This document shows positions 43,295 through 55,500 of a DNA stretch of 64,000 nt, piece by piece. The notes beneath the pieces are model-generated. The model ran no database searches. It saw only the letters and a program-made list of their open reading frames with translations, and was not told where the DNA came from. Position 1 is the first letter of the stretch. Every line of letters starts with the position of its first letter. The DNA lies in assembly GCA_950097015.1 (NCBI GenBank), contig CATNEN010000020.1:1-64000 (forward strand), read 5' to 3'. The translations under genes were made by a program, and so were the position numbers. The stretch is from Macrostomum hystrix. Its lineage: Eukaryota > Platyhelminthes > Macrostomidae.

Positions 43295-45319
43295 CCTAGG
43301 TGCTGGTCATTTCGTCAACTGCCACATCATCAACTCGGTTGACAAAGCGACCAACATTTAAGGGTGGTCTTATTGGCAGTTGACGAAATGACCAAGGTTT
43401 AAGGCCGCCTTATTGGCTAGTTGATGAAATGGGTACAGATCAAATCGTCATATTCTAAAATGTCATATGATGATGACAATTTGAGCAAAAGTGTCACAAT
43501 ATTCAATTTAATGTGACGATCTTGACTATTTGTTCATTGCTCATATTAATTATGAATGTGATTTTAATATTTAATGATGCATAATTCAAACAATTAATTG
43601 ATTTAAAGACAGTTAAAAGTAAATGCAGATTAAAAAACACCGATAAAAGCGTTAGGTAGGCACAATGAACAGACAAATGCAATATGCAGATATTGCAAAT
43701 CATGACGATGCAATAGGGCACGTTTGAGCTACATGTACATAGCTACATGCTGAAAAAAATTCAGTGCACATGTTATGTAATGTGCAATGTACTTTGAGTG
43801 GCTCAAATGACATTATTTTTGTAGAGCCAAGTGAGACAAGGCCAAAAATGTATGCTTCGCTTCGCTTATGCTTTCAACAAAGCTGTTTGTGGAGCCAATA
43901 AAATAACAATATGACAACTTTGTTAATGTCACATTGTCCGATGTGGACAATATGACGATTTAGATAATGTTGTTATTTTTTTACAGCCCTCATGACGATT
44001 TAGAATATGATGATTTTGGCTGGAGCCGACGAAATAACCTCACAGTGTTAGTCACTTTGCCAACCAGTTAACACTGTCGAATTTTTTAAGTTAGAATAGA
44101 ACCACCCCTCCCCACCTTCTCATATTGTGTTGGCACCTATCTTTCAACTCTTATAATGAAATCAGTTTTGACACCTCTTTTTGGCATTTTAAGTGTGAAG
44201 TGTGTTCACACCTCTGCCTCACCACCCCACTCACTTTATTGATGACGAACTTGATTGCTTATTTGTTATTAGTAGATGACGAACTGACCAAACTTTAAAG
44301 CATGTCAATTGGCTGGATGACGAAGTGTCCTAACTTTCAAGTGGATGACGAAGTTGTAAGATGACAAAGTGTCTAGGATCCGTCTAGTTAACATCATGCG
44401 TGGATCCAGATGCAAATTGACATTCATTGTAAGAGAACCAACATGTGTGAAAGAGGGAGGGAGAGAGAGTAGGGGGAGTTGTGTGAATAGTCACATTGCA
44501 TGTTGTCTTGTTTTGTTGGAAAACATCCCTCTCCTGGGCGCCCACTTTCTGAAATCCCTACTGAATTGAAACATACAAATTGAAATATCTTTTGCATCTG
44601 TTAATTCCCTCAATCCATTTTCACACCCACCCCCAAAGCTGACAAGGTGCGCCCTATCTTGGTCTTGGTTTCAATCAAAACTTGGGTGGTGCTGGAGCAG
44701 AGGGGTAAATGACACCTTTAATTGGTAGGCACATCCTGTTTTCCTGTACCAGTAACAGTACCAGTACAGGAAAAAAATCATAGTTAAAAAAGGGTCGTAA
44801 CATTAGAAAAATATTAATTGCCATGGCTGTAGATGAAGCACGTGCAATTTCAGCTTCCTACAGCATCCAGCGCTGGAGCAGTGGACATGTTTGCATGGTC
44901 ATGTGCCACTTGTAGGCCTGTGGCAGAGCTCTTCCTGACTCTTACACCATAGTCAGGAAGGTACCAGTAGCATTGTACATGTACATTTACATTGTACTCA
45001 CATGTACATGTAGATGTATGCCCGCACCCACTTAATCTTTGTGACCTTTGTGATATATTTGTGATGACATTGCACCAGTATATTTACACTACAGTATATT
45101 CGAATTCAAGGGACTGTGGTTTTGTGGTATAAACTGAATATAATAATACACTAATTTATTCAGTTTGACCAATTTGAATATGAAAATCATTTTAACAAAG
45201 CATTCCTTGTCTATATTTGTATGGGTTAGGCTATAGTACAAGCCATACAAGTCACGGAACGGGTGATATTTTATTGGCAGCTGACGAAATGACCAAGGTT
45301 TGAGATTGCCCCATTGTCC
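43295..45319. other. Degenerate transposon-derived region
   Basis: Scattered words of the TCATTTCGTCAACTG / GATGACGAAGTG type occur at 43310-43440, 44000-44070 and 44270-44380. The palindromic end CTAGGATCC is at 44372-44380. They suggest remnants of another element family ending with TGACTAGGATCC at 45765-45776. No open reading frame is convincing. A CTGTACCAGTAACAGTACC/GTACCAGTACAGG hairpin-like word lies at 44743-44770. Confidence 0.45.
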
Positions 45320-45772
45320 ATTTGATGAAATGACCAATATGGGAATCCAGTTGATGAAGTGACCAATATGGGAATCCAGTTGATGAAGTGACCAATATGG
45401 GAATCCAGTTGATGAAGTGACCAATATGGGAATCCAGTTGATGAAGTGACCAATATGGGAATCCAGTTGATGAAGTGACCAATATGGGAATCCAGTTGAT
45501 GAAGTGACCAATATGGGAATCCAGTTGATGAAGTGACCAATATGGGAATCCAGTTGATGAAGTGACCAATATGGGAATCCAGTTGATGAAGTGACCAATA
45601 TGGGAATCCAGTTGATGAAATGACCAATATGGGAATCCAGTTGATGAAATGACCAATATGGGAATCCAGTTGATGAAGTGACCAATATGGGAATCCAGTT
45701 GATGAAATGACCAATATGGGAATCCAGTTGATGAAATGACCAATATGGGAATCCAGTTGATGAAATGACTAG
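45320..45772. repeat. 29-bp minisatellite derived from element ends
   Basis: About 16 units with core GACCAATATGGGAATCCAG and TTGATGAAGTGACC; outer units have AAATGACC. The flanking single copies (GACGAAATGACCAAGG at 45281, GATGAAATGACTAGGATCC at the right end) belong to the terminal sequence of the surrounding element. The array therefore looks like amplification of that terminus. Confidence 0.9.
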
Positions 45773-46389
45773 GATCCTTATAATATTTGAGTAACTCACA
45801 AGAATAAGTTTTGTAATTTATTACTGATACAAAGTGGCAAGATACCTATTATAGATTATGACACAAATTATTAATTTTATTCATTCGCAATACATACATC
45901 ACAGATAGCAGGTTTAATTAGCTAGGCTAATCCTAAAACAAAGATTAGATCAAGAGTTGCCTGGTAGAAAATTCCCTTTCCTTGTTAAGAGAAACATTTT
46001 TTTCTCTAAACAAGTAATTTAAAATTGTTATCAAATAGTTTAAATTTTTGCCCACAAAAAATATATTTTTTGCAGATTCCAGTTACCTAAACACAAGCTA
46101 GCCTAAACACAAAAAGCCTTCATACTCCTTATTGGAATGAGTGGTATTTTTTGTGGATGGCATCCAGCATACTCTTGCATTCTGGCATGGTACCATGACA
46201 TACTCACTAGGTCAGGGTGTGAGAACGTGTAACTGGAAGAAGTTAACAAAAAGAAGAAAACTAGCTATTAGAATGTTTCTTCCTTAGTTATAATTTTGTT
46301 TCAAACATCAAAAGTTGGTTCAAATTGCTTATTTTTTCAGCACAACCATTTTCTGTGTTTAAAAATCTGAGCCACCATCAGGCTAAAAG
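45773..46389 (+). other. Upstream region of the AtuA-like gene
   Basis: AT-rich sequence with no TATA box in a convincing place. A strong 3' splice site (TTGCTTATTTTTTCAG) ends at 46340, 49 bp before the start ATG. It has no obvious partner donor nearby, so it marks either a 5' UTR intron or a spliced-leader trans-splice site. Confidence 0.45.
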
Positions 46390-46558
46390 ATGCTGACTGT
46401 TGCTAGGCAACATGCTAATCAAGCTGTATTCAAATTGCTGGCTGTTGGCAGTGCTAAGCGGCTGTGCCACTGCACCCTTAAGCCAGGCACTCGCCCAGTC
46501 AAGAATGTGTGTCGCATTGGCTGCTCGTCTGGCTTCTGGGGCGACACTTCTGTGTCCA
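46390..46558 (+). CDS. AtuA-like gene exon 1
   Basis: Residues 1-56. A basic N terminus precedes the first family motif, [14 protein letters not shown]. The donor is TGTCCA|GTGAGT, phase 1. Confidence 0.85.
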
Positions 46559-49500
46559 GTGAGTGTGATTTGAACTTTCTTTTCTGCTAGCAGTATTGGA
46601 TAAATGTTTAAGCTGCCTCCCTGAGCATACTAATGCTGATCATGATTCTAGCTCAACAGCTGGTCAAGCATGGCAACATTGACTACCTGGTGTCTGACTA
46701 CCTGTCCGAGATCACAATGTCCCTGCTTGCTGGCGCAAAAATGAAGAGTCCAGTAAGAATTATCAACCATTTTTTCCTATTAAACAAATTCAACTTTCAT
46801 TCGCATAATTTGTACTTATCAGTAGACATGTGCAAACATCAAATATGTTCATTTTTTAATCACGTCTTATAGAAACTGGGCTTTGCACCAGACTTCATCA
46901 ACTACAGTGTTGGACCCATGCTTAAAGAGATCACAAAGCAAGGTTAGTATTTTATTTTCTGCTATAATTAGAAATTCCATTAGTTAAATGATGTGCATAT
47001 TTTTTAACTTTCCGGCAGGCATTCGGGTGGTGACAAACGCGGGCGGCATTAATGCGGCATCTTGCGCCGAGTTTCTCATAGCCTACGCCAAAAATGTCGG
47101 CCTGGATTTGTCTGGCTCCGTAGCCGTGGTTACCGGCGATGACGCCAAAACTTTACTGCCAAGTGCTTCATCAAATATGATCAACGCGAACGCTTATCTT
47201 GGGTAATACTTTAAACTTGAGGCTGGATTCTTTAGTTTTAACAATGTCTAGGATCTTAACTCAGGAAGCGCGAGTTTTGGCATTTTAAGTTTAGACGGAG
47301 AAGTTTAGGAACTGACATCAGCATGTGGAGTTTTGGGATCTGACTTTTGATATCCGGGATTGAGAAGGGCTGTTTTGGTATCGGAGATCGACATGGGATC
47401 TGAGTTTGCGATGCGGTGTTTTGGGATCTGAGATAGGGATTGGGTGTTTTGAGATCTGAGATAGGGATGGGGTGTTTTGGGATCTGAGATAGGGATGGGG
47501 TGTTTTGAGATCTGAGATAGGGATGGGGTGTTTTGGGATCTGAGATAGGGATGGGGTGTTTTGGGATCTGAGATAGGGATGGGGTGTTTTGAGATCTGAG
47601 ATAGGGATGGGGTGTTTTGGTATCTGAGATAGGGATTGGGTGTTTTGGTATCTGAGATAGGGATTGGGTGTTTTGGTATCTGAGATAGGGATGGGGTGTT
47701 TTGGTATCTGAGATAGGGATGGGGTGTTTTGGGATCTGAGATAGGGATGGGGTGTTTTGGTATCTGAGATAGGGATTGGGTGTTTTGGTATCTGAGATAG
47801 GGATTGGGTGTTTTGGGATCTGAGATGGGGATTGGGGTGTTTTGGTATCTGAGATAGGGATGGGGTGTTTTGGTATCTGAGATAGGGATTGGGTGTTTTG
47901 AGATCTGAGATAGGGATGGGGTGTTTTGGTATCTGAGATAGGGATTGGGTGTTTTGGTATCTGAGATAGGGATGGGGTGTTTTAGGATCTGAGATAGGGA
48001 TTGTGTGTTTTGAGATCTGAGATAGGGATGGGGTGTTTTGAGAACTGAGATAGGGATAGGGTGTTTTGAGATCTGAGATAGGGATCGGGTGTTTTGAGAT
48101 CTGAGATAGGGATGGGGTCGTTTAGTTATCTGAGATAGGGATGGGGTCGTTTGGGATCTGAGATAGGGATGGGGTCGTTTAGTTATCTGAGATAGGGATG
48201 GGGTCGTTTGGGATCTGAGATAGGGATGGGGTCGTTTAGTTATCTGAGATAGGGATGGGGTCGTTTGGGATCTGAGATAGGGATGGGGTCGTTTAGTTAT
48301 CTAAGATAGGGATGGGGTCGTTTAGTTATCTGAGATAGGGATGGGGTGTTTCGGGATCTGAGATAGGGATGGGGTGTATTGGGATCTGAGATAGGGATGG
48401 GGTGTTTTGGGATCTGAGATAGGGATGGGGTGTTTCGGGATCTGAGATAGGGATGGGGTTGTAGGATTAGTTGTAGGATAGAGTTGAGTTGTAGAAAATT
48501 GTAACTGTGCTCGTAGTCTGAACAAAAACACGGGGAAATTGCGGTCGCTTTGACAATGGCCAGCGCAAAGTGATAATTGCAATCACACCTTCGTTTCAGA
48601 GCTCAGCCTATTGCTCAGGCTTTGGATGCTGGCGCCCAGTTTGTCATCACGGGCCGCTGTGTCGACAGCGCCCTGGTCCTGGGTCCATTGATTCACGAGG
48701 TGAGACAACAGCGGCGCATTGTGACTTTGTACTTGAAGCTGCGTTAACCCACTTTATGATCTTGCAGGATTGAGTCCTGGTCTCAGTAAAGAATCTCATG
48801 CAGGATTGAGTCCTGGTCTCAGTAAAGAATCTCATGAAGGATTGAGTCCTGGTCTCAGTAAAGAATCTCATGCAGGATTGAGTCCTGGTCTCAGTAAATA
48901 ATCTCATGCAGGATTGAGTCCTGGTCTCAGTAAATAATCTCATGCAGGATTGAGTCCTGGTCTCACTAAAGAATCTCATGCAGGATTGAGTCCTGGTCTC
49001 AGTAAAGAATCTCATGCAGGATTGAGTCCTGGTCTCAGTAAATAATCTCATGCAGGATTGAGTCCTGGTCTCAGTAAAGAATCTCATGCAGGATTGAGTC
49101 CTGGTCTCAGTAAAGAATCTCATGCAGGATTGAGTCCTGGTCTCACTAAATAATCTCATGCAGGATTGAGTCCTGGTCTCAGTAAAGAATCTCATGCAGG
49201 ATTGAGTCCTGGTCTCAGTAAAGAATCTCATGCAGGATTGAGTCCTGGTCTCAGTAAAGAATCTCATGCAGGATTGAGTCCTGGTCTCAGTAAAGAATCT
49301 CATGCAGGATTGAGTCCTGGTCTCAGTAAAGAATCTCACGCAGGATTGAGTTCTGGTCTCAGTAAAGAATCTCATGCAGGATTGAGTCCTGGTCTCACTA
49401 AATAATCTCATGCAGGATTGAGTTCTGGTCTCAGTAAAGAATCTCACGCAGGATTGAGTCCTGGTCTCACTAAATAATCTCATGCAGGATTGAGTCCTGG

Positions 49501-52500
49501 TCTCAGTAAAGAATCTCATGCAGGATTGAGTCCTGGTCTCACTAAAGAATCTCATGCAGGATTGAGTCCTGGTCTCTGTAAAGAATCTCATGCAGGATTG
49601 AGTTCTGGTCTCAGTAAAGAATCTCATGAAGGATTGAGTCCTGGTCTCAGTAAATAATCTCATGCAGGATTGAGTCCTGGTCTCAGTAAAGAATCTCATG
49701 CAGGATTGAGTCCTGGTCTCAGTAAAGAATCTCATGCAGGATTGAGTCCTGGTCTCAGTAAAGAATCTCATGCAGGATTGAGTCCTGGTCTCAGTAAATA
49801 ATCTCATGCAGGATTGAGTCCTGGTCTCACTAAAGAATCTCATGCAGGATTGAGTCCTGGTATCAGTAAAGAATCTCATGCAGGATTGAGTCCTGGTCTC
49901 AGTAAAGAATCTCATGCAGGATTGAGTCCTGGTCTCACTAAATAATCTCATGCAGGATTGAGTTCTGGTCTCAGTAAATAATCTCATGCAGGATTGAGTC
50001 CTGGTCTCAGTAAAGAATCTCATGCAGGATTGAGTCCTGGTCTCAGTAAAGAATCTCATGCAGGATTGAGTCCTGGTATCAGTAAATAATCTCATGCAGG
50101 ATTGAGTTCTGGTCTCAGTAAATAATCTCATGCAGGATTGAGTCCTGGTCTCAGTAAATAATCTCATGCAGGATTGAGTCCTGGTATCACTAAATAATCT
50201 CATGCAGGATTGAGTCCTGGTCTCAGTAAAGAATCTCATGCAGGATTGAGTCCTGGTCTCAGTAAAGAATCTCATGCAGGATTGAGTCCTGGTCTCAGTA
50301 AAGAATCTCATGCAGGATTGAGTCCTGGTCTCACTAAAGAATCTCATGCAGGATTGAGTCCTGGTCTCAGTAAAGAATCTCATGCAGGATTGAGTCCTGG
50401 TCTCAGTAAATAATCTCATGCAGGATTGAGTCCTGGTCTCAGTAAAGAATCTCATGCAGGATTGAGTCCTGGTCTCAGTAAAGAATCTCATGCAGGATTG
50501 AGTCCTGGTATCACTAAATAATCTCATGCAGGATTGAGTCCTGGTATCAGTAAAGAATCTCATGCAGGATTGAGTCCTGGTCTCAGTAAAGAATCTCATG
50601 CAGGATTGAGTTCTGGTCTCAGTAAAGAATCTCATGCAGGATTGAGTCCTGGTATCAGTAAAGAATCTCATGCAGGATTGAGTCCTGGTCTCACTAAAGA
50701 ATCTCATGCAGGATTGAGTCCTGGTCTCAGTAAAGAATCTCATGCAGGATTGAGTCCTGGTCTCAGTAAAGAATCTCATGCAGGATTGAGTCCTGGTCTC
50801 AGTAAAGAATCTCATGCAGGATTGAGTCCTGGTCTCAGTAAAGAATCTCATGCAGGATTGAGTCCTGGTATCAGTAAAGAATCTCATGCAGGATTGAGTC
50901 CTGGTCTCAGTAAAGAATCTCATGCAGGATTGAGTCCTGGTCTCAGTAAAGAATCTCATGCAGGATTGAGTCCTGGTCTCAGTAAATAATCTCATGCAGG
51001 ATTGAGTCCTGGTCTCAGTAAATAATCTCATGCAGGATTGAGTCCTGGTCTCAGTAAAGAATCTCATGCAGGATTGAGTCCTGGTCTCACTAAATAATCT
51101 CATGCAGGATTGAGTCCTGGTCTCAGTAAAGAATCTCATGCAGGATTGAGTCCTGGTCTCACTAAAGAATCTCATGCAGGATTGAGTCCTGGTCTCACTA
51201 AAGAATCTCATGCAGGATTGAGTCCTGGTCTCACTAAAGAATGTCATGCAGGATTGAGTCCTGGTCTCAGTAAATAATCTCACGCAGGATTGAGTCCTGG
51301 TCTCAGTAAAGAATCTCACGCAGGATTGAGTCCTGGTCTCAGTAAAGAATCTCATGCAGGATTGAGTCCTGGTCTCAGTAAAGAATCTCATGCAGGATTG
51401 AGTCCTGGTCTCAGTAAAGAATCTCATGCAGGATTGAGTCCTGGTCTCAGTAAAGAATCTCATGCAGGATTGAGTCCTGGTCTCAGTAAAGAATCTCATG
51501 CAGGATTGAGTCCTGGTCTCAGTAAAGAATCTCATGCAGGATTGAGTCCTGGTCTCAGTAAAGAATCTCATGCAGGATTGAGTTCTGGTCTCAGTAAAGA
51601 ATCTCATGCAGGATTGAGTCCTGGTCTCAGTAAAGAATCTCATGCAGGATTGAGTCCTGGTCTCAGTAAAGAATCTCATGCAGGATTGAGTCCTGGTCTC
51701 AGTAAAGAATCTCATGCAGGATTGAGTCCTGGTCTCAGTAAAGAATCTCATGCAGGATTTAGTCCTGGTCTCACTAAAGAATCTCATGCAGGATTGAGTC
51801 CTGGTCTCAGTAAAGAATCTCATGCAGGATTGAGTCCCTGGTCTCAGTAAAGAATCTCATGCAGGATTGAGTCCTGGTCTCAGTAAAGAATCTCATGCAG
51901 GATTGAGTCCTGGTCTCACTAAAGAATCTCATGCAGGATTGAGTCCTGGTCTCAGTAAAGAATCTCATGCAGGATTGAGTCCTGGTCTCAGTAAAGAATC
52001 TCATGCAGGATTGAGTCCTGGTCTCAGTAAAGAATCTCATGCAGGATTGAGTCCTGGTCTCAGTAAAGAATCTCATGCAGGATTGAGTCCTGGTCTCAGT
52101 AAAGAATCTCATGCAGGATTGAGTCCTGGTCTCACTAAAGAATCTCATGCAGGATTGAGTCCTGGTCTCAGTAAAGAATCTCATGCAGGATTGAGTCCTG
52201 GTCTCAGTAAAGAATCTCATGCAGGATTGAGTCCTGGTCTCAGTAAAGAATCTCATCGCAGGATTGAGTCCTGGTCTCAGTAAAGAATCTCATGCAGGAT
52301 TGAGTCCTGGTCTCAGTAAAGAATCTCATGCAGGATTGAGTCCTGGTCTCAGTAAAGAATCTCATGCAGGATTGAGTCCTGGTCTCAGTAAAGAATCTCA
52401 TGCAGGATTGAGTCCTGGTCTCAGTAAAGAATCTCATGCAGGATTGAGTCCTGGTCTCAGTAAAGAATCTCACTGCAGGATTGAGTCCTGGTCTCAGTAA

Positions 52501-55500
52501 ATAATCTCATGCAGGATTGAGTCCTGGTCTCAGTAAAGAATCTCATGCAGGATTGAGTCCTGGTCTCAGTAAAGAATCTCATGCAGGATTGAGTCCTGGT
52601 CTCAGTAAAGAATCTCATGCAGGATTGAGTCCTGGTCTCAGTAAAGAATCTCATGCAGGATTGAGTCCTGGTCTCAGTAAAGAATCTCATGCAGGATTGA
52701 GTCCTGGTCTCACTAAAGAATCTCATGCAGGATTGAGTCCTGGTCTCAGTAAAGAATCTCATGCAGGATTGAGTCCCTGGTCTCAGTAAAGAATCTCATG
52801 CAGGATTGAGTCCTGGTCTCAGTAAAGAATCTCATGCAGGATTGAGTCCTGGTCTCACTAAAGAATCTCATGCAGGATTGAGTCCTGGTCTCAGTAAAGA
52901 ATCTCATGCAGGATTGAGTCCTGGTCTCAGTAAAGAATCTCATGCAGGATTGAGTCCCTGGTCTCAGTAAAGAATCTCATGCAGGATTGAGTCCCGGTCT
53001 CAGTAAAGAATCTCATGCAGGATTGAGTCCTGGTCTCAGTAAAGAATCTCATGCAGGATTGAGTCCTGGTCTCACTAAAGAATCTCATGCAGGATTGAGT
53101 CCTGGTCTCAGTAAAGAATCTCATGCAGGATTGAGTCCTGGTCTCAGTAAAGAATCTCATGCAGGATTGAGTCCTGGTCTCAGTAAAGAATCTCACGCAG
53201 GATTGAGTCCTGGTCTCAGTAAAGAATCTCATGCAGGATTGAGTCCTGGTCTCAGTAAAGAATCTTATGCAGGATTGAGTCCTGGTCTCAGTAAAGAATC
53301 TCATGCAGGATTGAGTCCTGGTCTCAGTAAAGAATCTCATGCAGGATTGAGTCCTGGTCTCAGTAAAGAATCTCATGCAGGATTGAGTCCTGGTCTCAGT
53401 AAAGAATCTCACGCAGGATTGAGTCCTGGTCTCAGTAAATAATCTCACGCAGGATTTAGTCCTGGTCTCACTAAAGAATGTCATGCAGGATTGAGTCCTG
53501 GTCTCAGTAAAGAATCTCATGCAGGATTGAGTTCTGGTCTCAGTAAAGAATCTCATGCAGGATTGAGTCCTGGTCTCAGTAAAGAATCTCATGCAGGATT
53601 GAGTCCTGGTCTCAGTAAAGAATCTCATGCAGGATTGAGTCCTGGTCTCAGTAAAGAATCTCATGCAGGATTGAGTCCTGGTCTCAGTAAAGAATCTCAT
53701 GCAGGATTGAGTCCTGGTCTCAGTAAAGAATCTCATGCAGGATTGAGTCCTGGTCTCAGTAAAGAATCTCATGCAGGATTGAGTCCTGGTCTCAGTAAAG
53801 AATCTCATGCAGGATTGAGTCCTGGTCTCAGTAAAGAATCTCATGCAGGATTGAGTCCTGGTCTCAGTAAAGAATCTCATGCAGGATTGAGTCCTGGTCT
53901 CAGTAAAGAATCTCATGCAGGATTGAGTCCTGGTCTCAGTAAAGAATCTCATGCAGGATTGAGTCCTGGTCTCAGTAAAGAATCTCATGCAGGATTGAGT
54001 CCTGGTCTCAGTAAAGAATCTCATGCAGGATTGAGTCCTGGTCTCAGTAAAGAATCTCATGCAGGATTGAGTCCTGGTCTCAGTAAAGAATCTCATGCAG
54101 GATTGAGTCCTGGTCTCAGTAAAGAATCTCATGCAGGATTGAGTCCTGGTCTCAGTAAAGAATCTCATGCAGGATTGAGTCCTGGTCTCAGTAAAGAATC
54201 TCATGCAGGATTGAGTCCTGGTCTCAGTAAAGAATCTCATGCAGGATTGAGTCCTGGTCTCAGTAAAGAATCTCATGCAGGATTGAGTCCTGGTCTCAGT
54301 AAAGAATCTCATGCAGGATTGAGTCCTGGTCTCAGTAAAGAATCTCATGCAGGATTGAGTCCTGGTCTCAGTAAAGAATCTCATGCAGGATTGAGTCCTG
54401 GTCTCAGTAAAGAATCTCATGCAGGATTGAGTCCTGGTCTCAGTAAAGAATCTCATGCAGGATTGAGTCCTGGTCTCAGTAAAGAATCTCATGCAGGATT
54501 GAGTCCTGGTCTCAGTAAAGAATCTCATGCAGGATTGAGTCCTGGTCTCAGTAAAGAATCTCATGCAGGATTGAGTCCTGGTCTCAGTAAAGAATCTCAT
54601 GCAGGATTGAGTCCTGGTCTCAGTAAAGAATCTCATGCAGGATTGAGTCCTGGTCTCAGTAAAGAATCTCATGCAGGATTGAGTCCTGGTCTCAGTAAAG
54701 AATCTCATGCAGGATTGAGTCCTGGTCTCAGTAATCCATGCAGATTGAGTCCTGTCTCAGTAAAGAATCCAGGATTGAGTCCTGGTCTCAGTAAATAATC
54801 TCATGCAGGATTGAGTCCTGGTCTCAGTAAAGAATCTCATGCAGGATTGAGTCCTGGTCTCAGTAAAGAATCTCATGCAGGATTGAGTCCTGGTCTCAGT
54901 AAAGAATCTCATGCAGGATTGAGTCCTGGTCTCAGTAAAGAATCTCATGCAGGATTGAGTCCTGGTCTCAGTAAAGAATCTCATGCAGGATTGAGTCCTG
55001 GTCTCAGTAAAGAATCTCATGCAGGATTGAGTCCTGGTCTCAGTAAAGAATCTCATGCAGGATTGAGTCCTGGTCTCAGTAAAGAATCTCATGCAGATTG
55101 AGTCCTGGTCTCAGTAAATAATCTCATGCAGGATTGAGTCCTGGTCTCACTAAAGAATCTCATGCAGGATTGAGTCCTGTCTCAGTAAAGAATCTCATGC
55201 AGGATTGAGGTCCATGGTCTCAGTAAATAATCTCATGCAGGATGAGTCCTGGTCTCACTTAAAGAATCTCATGCAGGATTGAGTCCTGGTCTCAGTAAAG
55301 AATCTCATGCAGGATTGAGTCCTGGTCTCAGTAAATAATCTCATGCAGGATTGAGGTCCTGGTCTCACTAAAGAATCTCATGCAGGATTGAGTCCTGGTC
55401 TCAGTAAAGAATCTCATGCAGGATTGAGTCCTGGTCTCAGTAAAGAATCTCATGCAGGATTGAGTCCTGGTCTCAGTAAAGAATCTCATGCAGGATTGAG

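Noticed and set aside
48647-54798. Open frames of 1058, 593 and 435 codons in the 36-bp array
   Set aside because: The unit length is divisible by three, so any stop-free frame stays open. The readings are pure 12-residue repeats and the region lies inside a well-supported intron.
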